NCBI GenBank assembly: GCA_018332375.1
Contig: BOPV01000001.1
Span: forward strand, 3,968,001 to 4,032,000
Direction of reading: 5' to 3'
Length of the DNA stretch: 64,000 nt
Source: Roseiterribacter gracilis
GTDB taxonomy: Bacteria > Pseudomonadota > Alphaproteobacteria > BOG-932 > Roseiterribacteraceae
This document shows, piece after piece, positions 32,784 through 40,606 of the stretch (within the stretch, counting starts at the first letter, position 1; every line of letters begins with the position of its first letter). The notes below the pieces were generated by a model that saw only the letters and a program-made list of their open reading frames with translations, was not told the DNA's origin and did not search any database. A program made the position numbers and the translations under genes.

Positions 32784-35700
32784 AGTCGCGCGAGCGCGGC
32801 ATCAGCGAGTCATTGGCTGGCGCCAGCCCGTGCAGCCGATCGCTGAGATCGAACAATTCTTCGGCGACGACATGCACGACGATGCCTTCGCGTTGCACCT
32901 TGCCGCGCACGCCCAACACTTCGCTGCCCAGCAAGACACGGCGATATTGTTCGAACACGCTGGGCCAGACGACCAGATTGGCAATGCCGGTTTCGTCTTC
33001 CAGCGTGACGAAGATGACGCCGCTGGCGGTGCCCGGCTGCTGCCGGATCAAGACCAGGCCGGCGACGTGGATGGACTCGCCATCGATCCAGTCGGCGAGT
33101 TTCTTGTTCTGCACGTAGCCGTCGCCGGTCAGCGAGCGGCGGAACAGGCCAACCGGATGCGCCTTCAACGACAAGCGCAGATGCGCGTAATCCTGCAGCA
33201 CCGCCTCACCGATGGTTTCGTCGCGTAGGCGTGCAGTGGGTTCGACCCGTTCAGCTTCGAGCGCAGTCTGCGCGCCGCGATCGAACCCTTGCGCGCGCCA
33301 TAGCGCGTCACGGCGCGAGCGCTGCATCGACCCGAACGCATCGGCTTTGGCCAGCGCATTGATCGTGCGCGTCGTCACGGTCGGAATCCGGCGCAGCTGT
33401 TCGACCCGTTCGAACGGGCCCATGCGCGCCCGGACCGCCATGATGGTTTCGGCTTCTTGTTTGCTGACGCCTTTGGCCTGGCGCATGCCGAGACGCAGCG
33501 CGAGATATTTTCCACTGGATGGTTCGAGCGTGCAGTCCCAGTCGCTGTGATTGACGTCGACGGGGCGGATTTCGACGCCATGTTCGCGCGCGTCGCGCAC
33601 CAACTGCGCCGGCGCGTAGAACCCCATCGGCAGACTGTTCAGCAAGGCCGCCCCGAACACGTCGGGATGGTGGCATTTCATCCAGGCCGAGACATAGACC
33701 AGCAACGCGAAGGAGGCGGCGTGGCTTTCGGGAAAGCCGTAATCGCCGAACCCCTCGATTTGCGCGAAACAATTCTGCGCGAAGTCCAGCTCGTAGCCAT
33801 TGTCGACCATGCCGGTGATGAAGCGTTTTTTCAGCGTATGGATCGTGCCCGTATGCCGGAACGTCGCCATCGCACGGCGCAGCTGGTTGGCTTCCGAGCC
33901 GGTGAATTTCGCGGCCACCATCGCGATCTTCATCGCCTGTTCCTGGAACAGCGGTACGCCGCAGGTTTTGTGCAGCACCTCGCGCAGCTCTTCTTTTGGG
34001 TAGGTCACCGGCTCCAGGCCCGAGCGACGGCGCAGATAGGGATGCACCATGTCGCCCTGGATCGGACCCGGCCGCACGATCGCGACTTCGACGACGAGGT
34101 CGTAGAAAGTCTCGGGTTTCAGGCGCGGCAGCATCGACATCTGCGCGCGGCTTTCGACCTGAAACACGCCGACCGAGTCGGCCCGCTGTAGCATCTCGTA
34201 GGTTTCTCGGTCGCCGTCTTCGATGTCGCCGAGTTGCAGCGGCAGGTTCTTATGCCGCGCCAGCAGATCGAGCCCTTTGCGCAGACAGGTCAGCATGCCC
34301 AGCGCCAGCACGTCGATTTTGAGCAGGCCGACTGAATCGAGATCGTCCTTGTCCCATTCGATGACGGTACGATCGTCCATCGCTGCGTTTTCGATCGGCA
34401 CGGTTTCGTGCAGCGGACCGGCGCTGATCACGAAGCCGCCAACATGCTGCGACAGGTGCCGTGGAAACCCCAGCAGCGCGCGCGTCAGCGCAAGCGTGGC
34501 ACGGATGGTTGGCTCTTCCGGGTCGAGTCCGGCTTCGCGCACATAATCGTCCTGCACGCCGTCGCGGCCCCAGCCCCACAGCGTTTGCGCCAGTCGATCG
34601 ACGACATCTTGGCTTAAACCCATCGCTTTCCCGACGTCGCGAATGGCGCTCCGTGGACGATAGGTGATCAAGGTCGCGGTCAGCGCGGCCCGGTCGCGCG
34701 TGTACTTCTTGTAGATGTACTGGATGACTTCTTCGCGCCGCTCATGTTCGAAATCGACGTCGATATCGGGCGGCTCTTTGCGTTCGGGCGACACGAACCG
34801 TTCGAACAGCGTGTCGACCATGTCCGGACTGACCGCGGTGATGCCGAGGATGTAGCAGACGATCGAATTGGCGGCCGAGCCGCGCCCCTGGCACAGGATC
34901 TTCTGCGAGCGTGCAAAATTGACGATGTCGTAGACGGTCAGAAAATACGGCGCGTAGTCGAGCTCGGCGATCAGCTTCAATTCGGTGTTGAGCCGGTCGC
35001 GCACTTTGATCGGAACGTCGCCGTGATATTTCTCGGCTGCATGCGTCCAGACGCGTTCTTCGAGATGGAGTTGCGGTGTCAGCCCCTCGGGAACCGGTTC
35101 GGCCGGATATTCGTATTTGAGTTCGCCGAGATCGAACGTGCAGCGCTGCGTGATCTCGATCGTATGTTCCAGCGCGCCCGGATGGTTGGCGAAGAGCCGG
35201 GCCATTTCGCGTGGGCTTTTGAGGCAACGCTCGGCGTTGGCCTCCAGGCGCGAGCCCGCTTCCTGGATCGTGCATTTCTCGCGGATGCAGGTCAGCACGT
35301 CTTGCAGCGGCCGCCGCGCCGGCACGTGATACAGCGTGTCGCCCAGTGCCACGAGCGGCGCGCCGATCGCATCGGCCTGGGTTTGTAGCAGCGCGATGCG
35401 CCGCGCATCGTCACCGCGAAACAAATGGCTGGCACCAACGTAGAGCCGATCGTCGAACGCTTCGCGCAACGCGCGCAGATGCGCTTCGAACCCGTCGCCG
35501 GGCAGCGCGATCGCGATCAGACCCTCGGCATAGGCCAGCAGATCGTCGCGTGTCAGGTGGCATTGCGCCTTGGGCGCGCGACGCTTGCCGCGCGTAAGCA
35601 AGCTGGTCATGCGCCCGTACGCCGCGCGATCGGTCGGGTAGAGCAGCACCGACGGCGCATCGACCAGATCGACGCGACACGCCGAAAGATATTTGAGGTT

Positions 35701-35877
35701 CAGTTCGCGCGCCGCATCCCAGCCGCGCACGATGCCCGCCACTGTGTTGCGATCGGTGATCGCCAGCCCGTGCAGCCCGATTGCATCAGCCGCGACGACA
35801 TATTCTGCCGGCGACGCGCCGCCGCGCAGGAAACTGAAATTCGAGGTGACCTGCAGTTCAGCGTAGGCAGGTTTCAC
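32776..35877 (-). CDS. dnaE2: Error-prone DNA polymerase III alpha subunit (ImuC/DnaE2)
   Basis: This 1033-residue protein has the N-terminal PHP domain (YAELQVTSNFSFLRGGASPAEYV), then the C-family polymerase core with catalytic aspartates in PPDIDVDFEHERREE (about 372-380) and GRGSAANSIVCYILGIT. A helix-hairpin-helix and OB domain (about 930-1010; GLVLIRQQPGTASGVIFVTLEDETG) follows. It does translesion synthesis together with ImuA and ImuB. The start is GTG at 35877, overlapping the imuB stop as GTGA; the longer opening to 35946 lies inside imuB. Confidence 0.93.
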   Translation of the reverse strand: MKPAYAELQVTSNFSFLRGGASPAEYVVAADAIGLHGLAITDRNTVAGIVRGWDAARELNLKYLSACRVDLVDAPSVLLYPTDRAAYGRMTSLLTRGKRRAPKAQCHLTRDDLLAYAEGLIAIALPGDGFEAHLRALREAFDDRLYVGASHLFRGDDARRIALLQTQADAIGAPLVALGDTLYHVPARRPLQDVLTCIREKCTIQEAGSRLEANAERCLKSPREMARLFANHPGALEHTIEITQRCTFDLGELKYEYPAEPVPEGLTPQLHLEERVWTHAAEKYHGDVPIKVRDRLNTELKLIAELDYAPYFLTVYDIVNFARSQKILCQGRGSAANSIVCYILGITAVSPDMVDTLFERFVSPERKEPPDIDVDFEHERREEVIQYIYKKYTRDRAALTATLITYRPRSAIRDVGKAMGLSQDVVDRLAQTLWGWGRDGVQDDYVREAGLDPEEPTIRATLALTRALLGFPRHLSQHVGGFVISAGPLHETVPIENAAMDDRTVIEWDKDDLDSVGLLKIDVLALGMLTCLRKGLDLLARHKNLPLQLGDIEDGDRETYEMLQRADSVGVFQVESRAQMSMLPRLKPETFYDLVVEVAIVRPGPIQGDMVHPYLRRRSGLEPVTYPKEELREVLHKTCGVPLFQEQAMKIAMVAAKFTGSEANQLRRAMATFRHTGTIHTLKKRFITGMVDNGYELDFAQNCFAQIEGFGDYGFPESHAASFALLVYVSAWMKCHHPDVFGAALLNSLPMGFYAPAQLVRDAREHGVEIRPVDVNHSDWDCTLEPSSGKYLALRLGMRQAKGVSKQEAETIMAVRARMGPFERVEQLRRIPTVTTRTINALAKADAFGSMQRSRRDALWRAQGFDRGAQTALEAERVEPTARLRDETIGEAVLQDYAHLRLSLKAHPVGLFRRSLTGDGYVQNKKLADWIDGESIHVAGLVLIRQQPGTASGVIFVTLEDETGIANLVVWPSVFEQYRRVLLGSEVLGVRGKVQREGIVVHVVAEELFDLSDRLHGLAPANDSLMPRSRDFK

Positions 35878-37496
35878 GCGAACACACCGTGCAGGTACCA
35901 GCGCGTCGGTATGTCCTGTTGGTAGAGGCCGATGCGAAACACCCAATAGCGGCGACCGTCATCGGCCTGCACGCGGTAGTAGTCGCGCAACGACGGGTCG
36001 GGCAGGTCGGGCGTCAGATCGTGGTTGATCGCGACCGGCGGCTGATCGTCGTCGTCTTCGTCGACGCGCGACCGCACCGTCAGCAGCAAACGCTCCAGCG
36101 CGTCGCCTTGCCCCTTTCCATCTCCGACTGCGCGCCACCATTCCGGTTCGATCCGTTCCGGCCCGTCGGCAGCCAGCACGCGGCGCGTGCGGTTGCGCCA
36201 GGTAAAGCGCAGCGGCGGATGGTCGGGCACTTGCGCGATTGCGTCGATCGGTTCGGCCCGCGGCAGCAGCAACAGCGGACGCGGCCCACGCACGGGCCAT
36301 GTGCGTTTGGGTTGCGCCCCGGTGGCGATGTCGAACTGCATGGCGCGTTCGGGCAGGTGGCTGTCATACGGTGCAGGTCGCAGCACGCGCGACATGCCCA
36401 GCCGTGTTTGCAGCCGGTCGATCAACGGGGCGGTGTCGCGCACGCGGTCGCCCAGCAGGCCGCCGGCGCCTAGTTGGTGCGCGGGATTGTGATCGGTGTT
36501 GGGTGCCACCAACGACGCCGCATCGATACCGAAGCCGGGATCGACCTTGTCGAGCCGTTCCAGAAACAGACGTTTCAGATGCGGCGCGCTACGCGTTGGT
36601 GCAGACGTGTCGATGCGCGTCAGTTGGGTTGTGCCGTCGACGCGAAACCAGGTCAGGTCGAGACGTCGCGCACCGCGCACTTCGCGTTCGAGCTGCACCG
36701 ACAGCGCGTCGAGCAATTTGTCCAAGGTCGCTTCCAGCGCTTCGCGCGTTGCGATCGGTTCGGCAAAGGCGACACGGGCGCGAAAGCGCGGCACGGCGCG
36801 CCGGACCTGACTGGGTGTCGGCGTGCGTCCCAGCGCGGCATCGAGCCGTTGCAGCAGCGCGGGAAACCGGGCGCCGGTGCCGGCGCGCGGCAACGCATCG
36901 ATCTCGCGCACCTCGCGAATGCCAAGACTGCGCAGCGTTTCGCGCGTTGCTTCGTCGGGCTGCAGCGCCTCGACCGGCAGCTTGCTGAGATGAAGGCGTG
37001 ACTGACCGCGTGGAATCGACTCGCCGTCGCCCCAACGCACTTGCATCCAGGCGGCGGTGGGCGTGTCGGCAGCGGCTGCACGCGTCGTGAATCCCAAGGC
37101 GCGAAACCGGGCTCGCAGATCTTGCAGCAGATGACTCTCGCCGCCGAACAGATGCGCGCAACCGGTCGTATCGAGCGCCAGCCCGTCGGTTCCCTGCGCA
37201 TAGGCGAACGGCGTCCAGCGTTGTGCCCAAGCGGCAAAGCGCGCCAAGGTCGCGCGGTCCTGTGTCTCGTCGATCCAATCATGTAGCAGCGACGGTTCGA
37301 TCGCGCGCGCTTCGCTGAGCGGGCGGCCGATCGTAAGTCCGATGCTGCGCGCCTTGGCGTCGAGCGCGGCGATGCGCGGCCCGTGCGCGTGATGTTCGAT
37401 CAAGACGAACGGCGCATCACTTTCCGCGGGTTTGACGCTGCGGAACCGGTCGATGGCAAAGAACGGAAACCAGACGGCGACGTAACGGCGAGCCAT
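35874..37496 (-). CDS. imuB: ImuB, inactive Y-family polymerase-like mutasome hub
   Basis: This 540-residue protein has the Y-family fold, but the N-terminal catalytic segment (DxDAFFA in active polymerases) reads VWFPFFAIDRF, so the first metal-binding Asp is lost, as is usual for ImuB. PFAYAQGTDGLALDTTGCAHLFGGE marks the palm region and the C-terminal part carries the protein-interaction region. ImuB links ImuA, DnaE2 and the beta clamp. The ATG at 37496 overlaps the imuA stop by one base (TGATG); a longer opening to 37730 reads through the repeat element and was rejected. Confidence 0.9.
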   Translation of the reverse strand: MARRYVAVWFPFFAIDRFRSVKPAESDAPFVLIEHHAHGPRIAALDAKARSIGLTIGRPLSEARAIEPSLLHDWIDETQDRATLARFAAWAQRWTPFAYAQGTDGLALDTTGCAHLFGGESHLLQDLRARFRALGFTTRAAAADTPTAAWMQVRWGDGESIPRGQSRLHLSKLPVEALQPDEATRETLRSLGIREVREIDALPRAGTGARFPALLQRLDAALGRTPTPSQVRRAVPRFRARVAFAEPIATREALEATLDKLLDALSVQLEREVRGARRLDLTWFRVDGTTQLTRIDTSAPTRSAPHLKRLFLERLDKVDPGFGIDAASLVAPNTDHNPAHQLGAGGLLGDRVRDTAPLIDRLQTRLGMSRVLRPAPYDSHLPERAMQFDIATGAQPKRTWPVRGPRPLLLLPRAEPIDAIAQVPDHPPLRFTWRNRTRRVLAADGPERIEPEWWRAVGDGKGQGDALERLLLTVRSRVDEDDDDQPPVAINHDLTPDLPDPSLRDYYRVQADDGRRYWVFRIGLYQQDIPTRWYLHGVFA

Positions 37497-38347
37497 CAGC
37501 CGGTTCCGACTTTTCCTCTCCCCTCGGGGAGAGGAAGGGGCCCGCGCGCAACAGCGCGTGGGAAGGTGTGGGGGCTGAATTGGGAAGCATCGTGCTTGTG
37601 CGTCCCCTTCACCCCAACCCCCTCCCCGAGGGGAGAGGGCGTGTACAACACGCGGTCGGCTTCGTTCCATTCGAGCAGCATCGAACGGCCGGCGCGGCCA
37701 CCGCGGCATCGTTCGAGCTCGACGCGCCAACGCGGCGCGCCAATGCCGGACGCATCTTGCGAAGCTGGTTCGGACGTCACGCGGAAGCGCGTCGTCGCCG
37801 CGCTGGAACTTGCGACCTTGCTTGCGTCATAGGCGGCAAGCGCAGGTCCGTCACCTTGTTCGGCAGCAAGCAGCAAGCGTCGTTGCGAGGTGAGGTCGGG
37901 TGCAACGCCGTCGAGCAGCACGGCGCCCGCGCATGCAGCGCGCAGCGACTCTTCAGCAGCCCACAAGGCGTCGCGTTCTTTCGGCGCTTCGACCAGCAAC
38001 AGACGATCGGGATCGAATCCGATCTGGCCGAGACCGAACCCGTAGGGCAGGCCAAGCGCGGCATGCGCGAGACGGATCCAGATGATCGGGCCGCGACTGC
38101 GACTGCCAAGAATAAGCGCGAGGGCGAGGGGAGCGAGGTCGAGCGGGGCGCCGGTGAATTCGTGCAGACCGGCGCGGGCGAGGCCGCCAGCGGGCAGCCA
38201 AGAATCGAGCGCCGGCGCACCTGTCGCAACGACCGTCTCCGCGGCAGAGCCAGCAGATCGGGCGTCGAACGCAGATGCGCCGGCGCGTGCCACCAGCCCG
38301 GCCGCCAGGAGGGGGGCGAGTACGGCTTCGAGCCGGTGGCTTTCCAT
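37496..38347 (-). CDS. imuA: ImuA, RecA/SulA-like mutasome protein, with repeat-encoded C-terminus
   Basis: This 283-residue protein has the RecA-like core of ImuA (LDSWLPAGGLARAGLHEFTGAP, where the P-loop is degenerate; IIWIRLAHAALGLPYGFGL; RLLLVEAPKERDALWAAEESLR; AVLLDGV). ImuA helps deliver the DnaE2 complex. From about residue 236 the frame runs through a GC-rich palindromic repeat (37515-37639), giving a tail such as YTPSPLGEGVGVKGTHKHDA and PLPLPEGRGKVGTG that is unlike other ImuA proteins. The tail is open to the imuB start. The start ATG at 38347 follows the udgX stop by 12 bases. Confidence 0.85.
   Translation of the reverse strand: MESHRLEAVLAPLLAAGLVARAGASAFDARSAGSAAETVVATGAPALDSWLPAGGLARAGLHEFTGAPLDLAPLALALILGSRSRGPIIWIRLAHAALGLPYGFGLGQIGFDPDRLLLVEAPKERDALWAAEESLRAACAGAVLLDGVAPDLTSQRRLLLAAEQGDGPALAAYDASKVASSSAATTRFRVTSEPASQDASGIGAPRWRVELERCRGGRAGRSMLLEWNEADRVLYTPSPLGEGVGVKGTHKHDASQFSPHTFPRAVARGPLPLPEGRGKVGTG
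37515..37639. repeat. Palindromic intergenic-type repeat inside the 3' end of imuA
   Basis: CCTCTCCCC (37515-37523) pairs with GGGGAGAGG (37526-37534), and a similar inverted arm ends at 37639 (CTCCCCGAGGGGAGAGGG). Between the arms are shorter inverted segments such as GCGCGCAACAGCGCG. This type is normally intergenic. Confidence 0.75.
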
Positions 38348-38359
38348 CAACGACCCGCT

Positions 38360-39007
38360 TCAGGCCGTTTGGGCCAGTACGTCGTGGACCAGGCGGAGGT
38401 CCTCGACGAGCCGCCCATATTCAATCCGTTTGGACTCCTCGTCCTCCAACCGGAGGATCATCGAGGGGTGCACTGTTCCTACCACATAGGGCGCGAGATC
38501 GCTCGGGACGAATCGTCCGCGGTCCTTTGTGACGCGAAATTTTGGACCGATCACGGCCGCCGCGGCTACGGCCCCGAGACAGACCAGGATGGCCGGCTTC
38601 ACGGCCAGGATTTCGGCCTTAAGCCACGGATTACACGCACGAATTTGCATCGTGTTGGGCGAGGAATGGATCCGCTTCTTGCCCCGCGGGACCCACTTAA
38701 AATGCTTAACGGCGTTGGTGACGTAGGTCCGCCGCCGGTCGATCCCGGCGTCTTTGAGCGCCCGGTCGAGCAGCTTGCCGGCCGGACCGACGAAGGGCTT
38801 GCCCGCGAGATCCTCGGAATCCCCAGGCTGCTCGCCGATGAACATGACCTCGGCCGTCTTCGGCCCTTCGCCGAACACGGTTTGAGTCCCGAGCTGATGC
38901 AGCGGGCAGGCGGTGCAGCCGGCCGCCGCTTCGCGCAGCGCGGCGAGGTCGGCCGGGTTAGCGGGCAGAAAACGGGCGGCGCTGTCAGGCGGAAGCTTGA
39001 TGGCCAT
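38360..39007 (-). CDS. udgX: UdgX-type uracil-DNA glycosylase with [4Fe-4S] cluster
   Basis: This 215-residue enzyme of uracil-DNA glycosylase family 4 has motif A as GEQPGDSED (58-66) and the extra loop GKKRIHSSP (109-117) with His114, the residue that in mycobacterial UdgX (KRRIHKTP) forms a covalent bond with the abasic sugar of uracil-containing DNA. Cluster ligands are Cys31, Cys34, Cys125 and Cys143. HPSMIL near the C-terminus is the leucine-loop motif. GGAG lies upstream of the ATG. A LexA-like box is 57 bases upstream, and imuA-imuB-dnaE2 follow in the same direction. Confidence 0.9.
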   Translation of the reverse strand: MAIKLPPDSAARFLPANPADLAALREAAAGCTACPLHQLGTQTVFGEGPKTAEVMFIGEQPGDSEDLAGKPFVGPAGKLLDRALKDAGIDRRRTYVTNAVKHFKWVPRGKKRIHSSPNTMQIRACNPWLKAEILAVKPAILVCLGAVAAAAVIGPKFRVTKDRGRFVPSDLAPYVVGTVHPSMILRLEDEESKRIEYGRLVEDLRLVHDVLAQTA

Positions 39008-39063
39008 GGGCGGTCTCCTCTCGCCTGAGAGAACGGCTGACCTGCAGCCTGGCTCCCGGCGAT

Positions 39064-39078
39064 GTTCTTCTTTTGTAC
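39064..39078. promoter_or_regulatory. LexA (SOS) box-like element upstream of udgX
   Basis: GTTC-TTCTTTT-GTAC matches the alphaproteobacterial LexA pattern GTTC-N7-GTTC with one mismatch. It lies 57-71 bases upstream of the udgX start and about 100 bases before the divergent lipoprotein gene. Confidence 0.5.
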
Positions 39079-39178
39079 TCGTCCGTCTGCCCCTGAGTCG
39101 AGTCGGGTTGAGACGCTTCCGGCCGATTGTCCCAGCCCTGCCCCCGGGGTAAGCACCGGCACCTTTGGGGGATGGGCA

Positions 39179-40417
39179 ATGCGGACGTTGGTCGGATCGA
39201 TCCTGGCGCTGCTCGTCCTGTCCGGCTGTGCCGGGACGCCCCAGATCCCCAAGCCCGAGCCTGGCCCGGTCATTCTGATTTCGATCGACGGGTTCCGCGC
39301 CGACTATCTCCAGCGCGGCAAGACCCCGACCATCGCCGCCTTGGCCGCTGCCGGCGCGCGCAGCGAAGGCATGCGACCGTCCTTCCCGTCGCTGACTTTC
39401 CCGAACCACTACACGTTGGTGACGGGGCTGGTGCCCGACCATCACGGCATCGTGAACAACCGGATGGAAGATCCGCAGCTCGATACGAGCCCGTTCACCA
39501 TGTCGAAGGAGAAAGCGGTGCGCGACGCGCGCTGGTGGAACGACGGCGAACCGGTCTGGGTCACCGCCGAACGAAACGGCGTGCGCAGCGCGACGATGTT
39601 CTGGCCCGGATCCGAAGCGCCGATCCGCGGCGTGATGGCCAGCTTCACGCGCGCCTTCGACAAGAAAGTCACGCCCGAAGCGCGCGTCGATCAGGTGCTG
39701 GCCTGGCTTGATCTGCCGGCGGCAGAACGGCCGCGTTTTCTGACGCTCTATTTCGACCAGGTCGATCATCAGGGCCATTTGCGCGGCCCCGATTCACCCG
39801 AAGTCGACACCGCGCTGGCGCAATCCGACGCCGCAGTCGCGCGCTTGCGCGATGGTCTGAAAAGCCGTGGCCTGCTGGCGAAAACCGATTTGATCATCGT
39901 CGCCGATCACGGCATGGCCGCGGTGCCGCCCGCACATACGATGGTGGTGGATTCGTTTCTGCCGATGAACCGCATCCACGGCGTGTGGGAAGGTGCGACG
40001 CTGGGCTTCTCGCCGTTGCCGGGCGCCGAAAAAGAAATTACGCATGTGATGCGCCATCTGCCGCCGCACATGCAGTGCTGGACCAAAGACAAAATTCCGG
40101 CGCGCTTCCGCTACGGCACCCATGCGCGCGTCCCGCGCTATGTCTGTCTCGCCGAAATCGGATACGTGTTCCGCACCGAAGCGGAGCTGAACAAGCCCAA
40201 TCGCGAACCCAGCAACGGCCAGCACGGTTTCGATCCGGCCGATCCAAAGATGGCGGCCTTGTTCGTTGCCGTCGGGCCCGATTTCAAACCAGGCGTGGTG
40301 CTGCCCACGTTCGACAATGTCGACGTCTATTCGCTGCTGACGCGGTTGCTGGGCCTGCGGCCGCAACCGAACGACGGACGGATCGACCCGCTGCTACCGG
40401 CGCTGCGCGCACCCTAA
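39179..40417 (+). CDS. Lipoprotein type I phosphodiesterase / nucleotide pyrophosphatase (alkaline phosphatase superfamily)
   Basis: This 412-residue protein has lipobox VLSGCAG with Cys17 and the ENPP fold. ILISIDGFRADYL supplies the first metal Asp, PSLTFPNHYTLVTG the nucleophilic Thr, YFDQVDHQGHLRGPDS and IVADHGMAAV the second metal ligands. Such enzymes hydrolyse nucleotide or lipid phosphodiesters, here anchored in a membrane facing the periplasm. The ATG at 39179 was chosen because it opens the lipoprotein signal; a frame from 39062 adds an unlikely N-terminus. It is divergent from udgX. Confidence 0.87.
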   Translation: MRTLVGSILALLVLSGCAGTPQIPKPEPGPVILISIDGFRADYLQRGKTPTIAALAAAGARSEGMRPSFPSLTFPNHYTLVTGLVPDHHGIVNNRMEDPQLDTSPFTMSKEKAVRDARWWNDGEPVWVTAERNGVRSATMFWPGSEAPIRGVMASFTRAFDKKVTPEARVDQVLAWLDLPAAERPRFLTLYFDQVDHQGHLRGPDSPEVDTALAQSDAAVARLRDGLKSRGLLAKTDLIIVADHGMAAVPPAHTMVVDSFLPMNRIHGVWEGATLGFSPLPGAEKEITHVMRHLPPHMQCWTKDKIPARFRYGTHARVPRYVCLAEIGYVFRTEAELNKPNREPSNGQHGFDPADPKMAALFVAVGPDFKPGVVLPTFDNVDVYSLLTRLLGLRPQPNDGRIDPLLPALRAP

Positions 40418-40558
40418 TCGTCAGGAAGCGGTACCGCGTTCGCGCATGCGAGATTCGATTCTGCGCAGCTCTGCATAGCTTCCGCGGTTGCTTGACGCAC
40501 GCACAGCGCGGGTGTCCGATCCGGTCCTTCGAGCACTGCACGGGAAGTGGAGGCGCGC

Positions 40559-40606
40559 ATGAGTCCGGTATCAGATCAATTCGCCCGACGAGGTGTGCGA
40601 TCTTGA
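40559..40606 (+). CDS. 15-codon leader peptide overlapping the oxidoreductase start
   Basis: ATG at 40559 has a strong GGAGG 6 bases upstream and encodes MSPVSDQFARRGVRS, stopping with TGA at 40604-40606. The stop overlaps the TTG start of the next gene (TTGA). It may couple translation of the rare TTG start. Not known from any family; real translation is inference. Confidence 0.45.
   Translation: MSPVSDQFARRGVRS

Noticed and set aside
37497..37730. N-terminal extension of imuB through the palindromic repeat
   Set aside because: The ATG at 37496 matches the start of ImuB proteins and overlaps the imuA stop.
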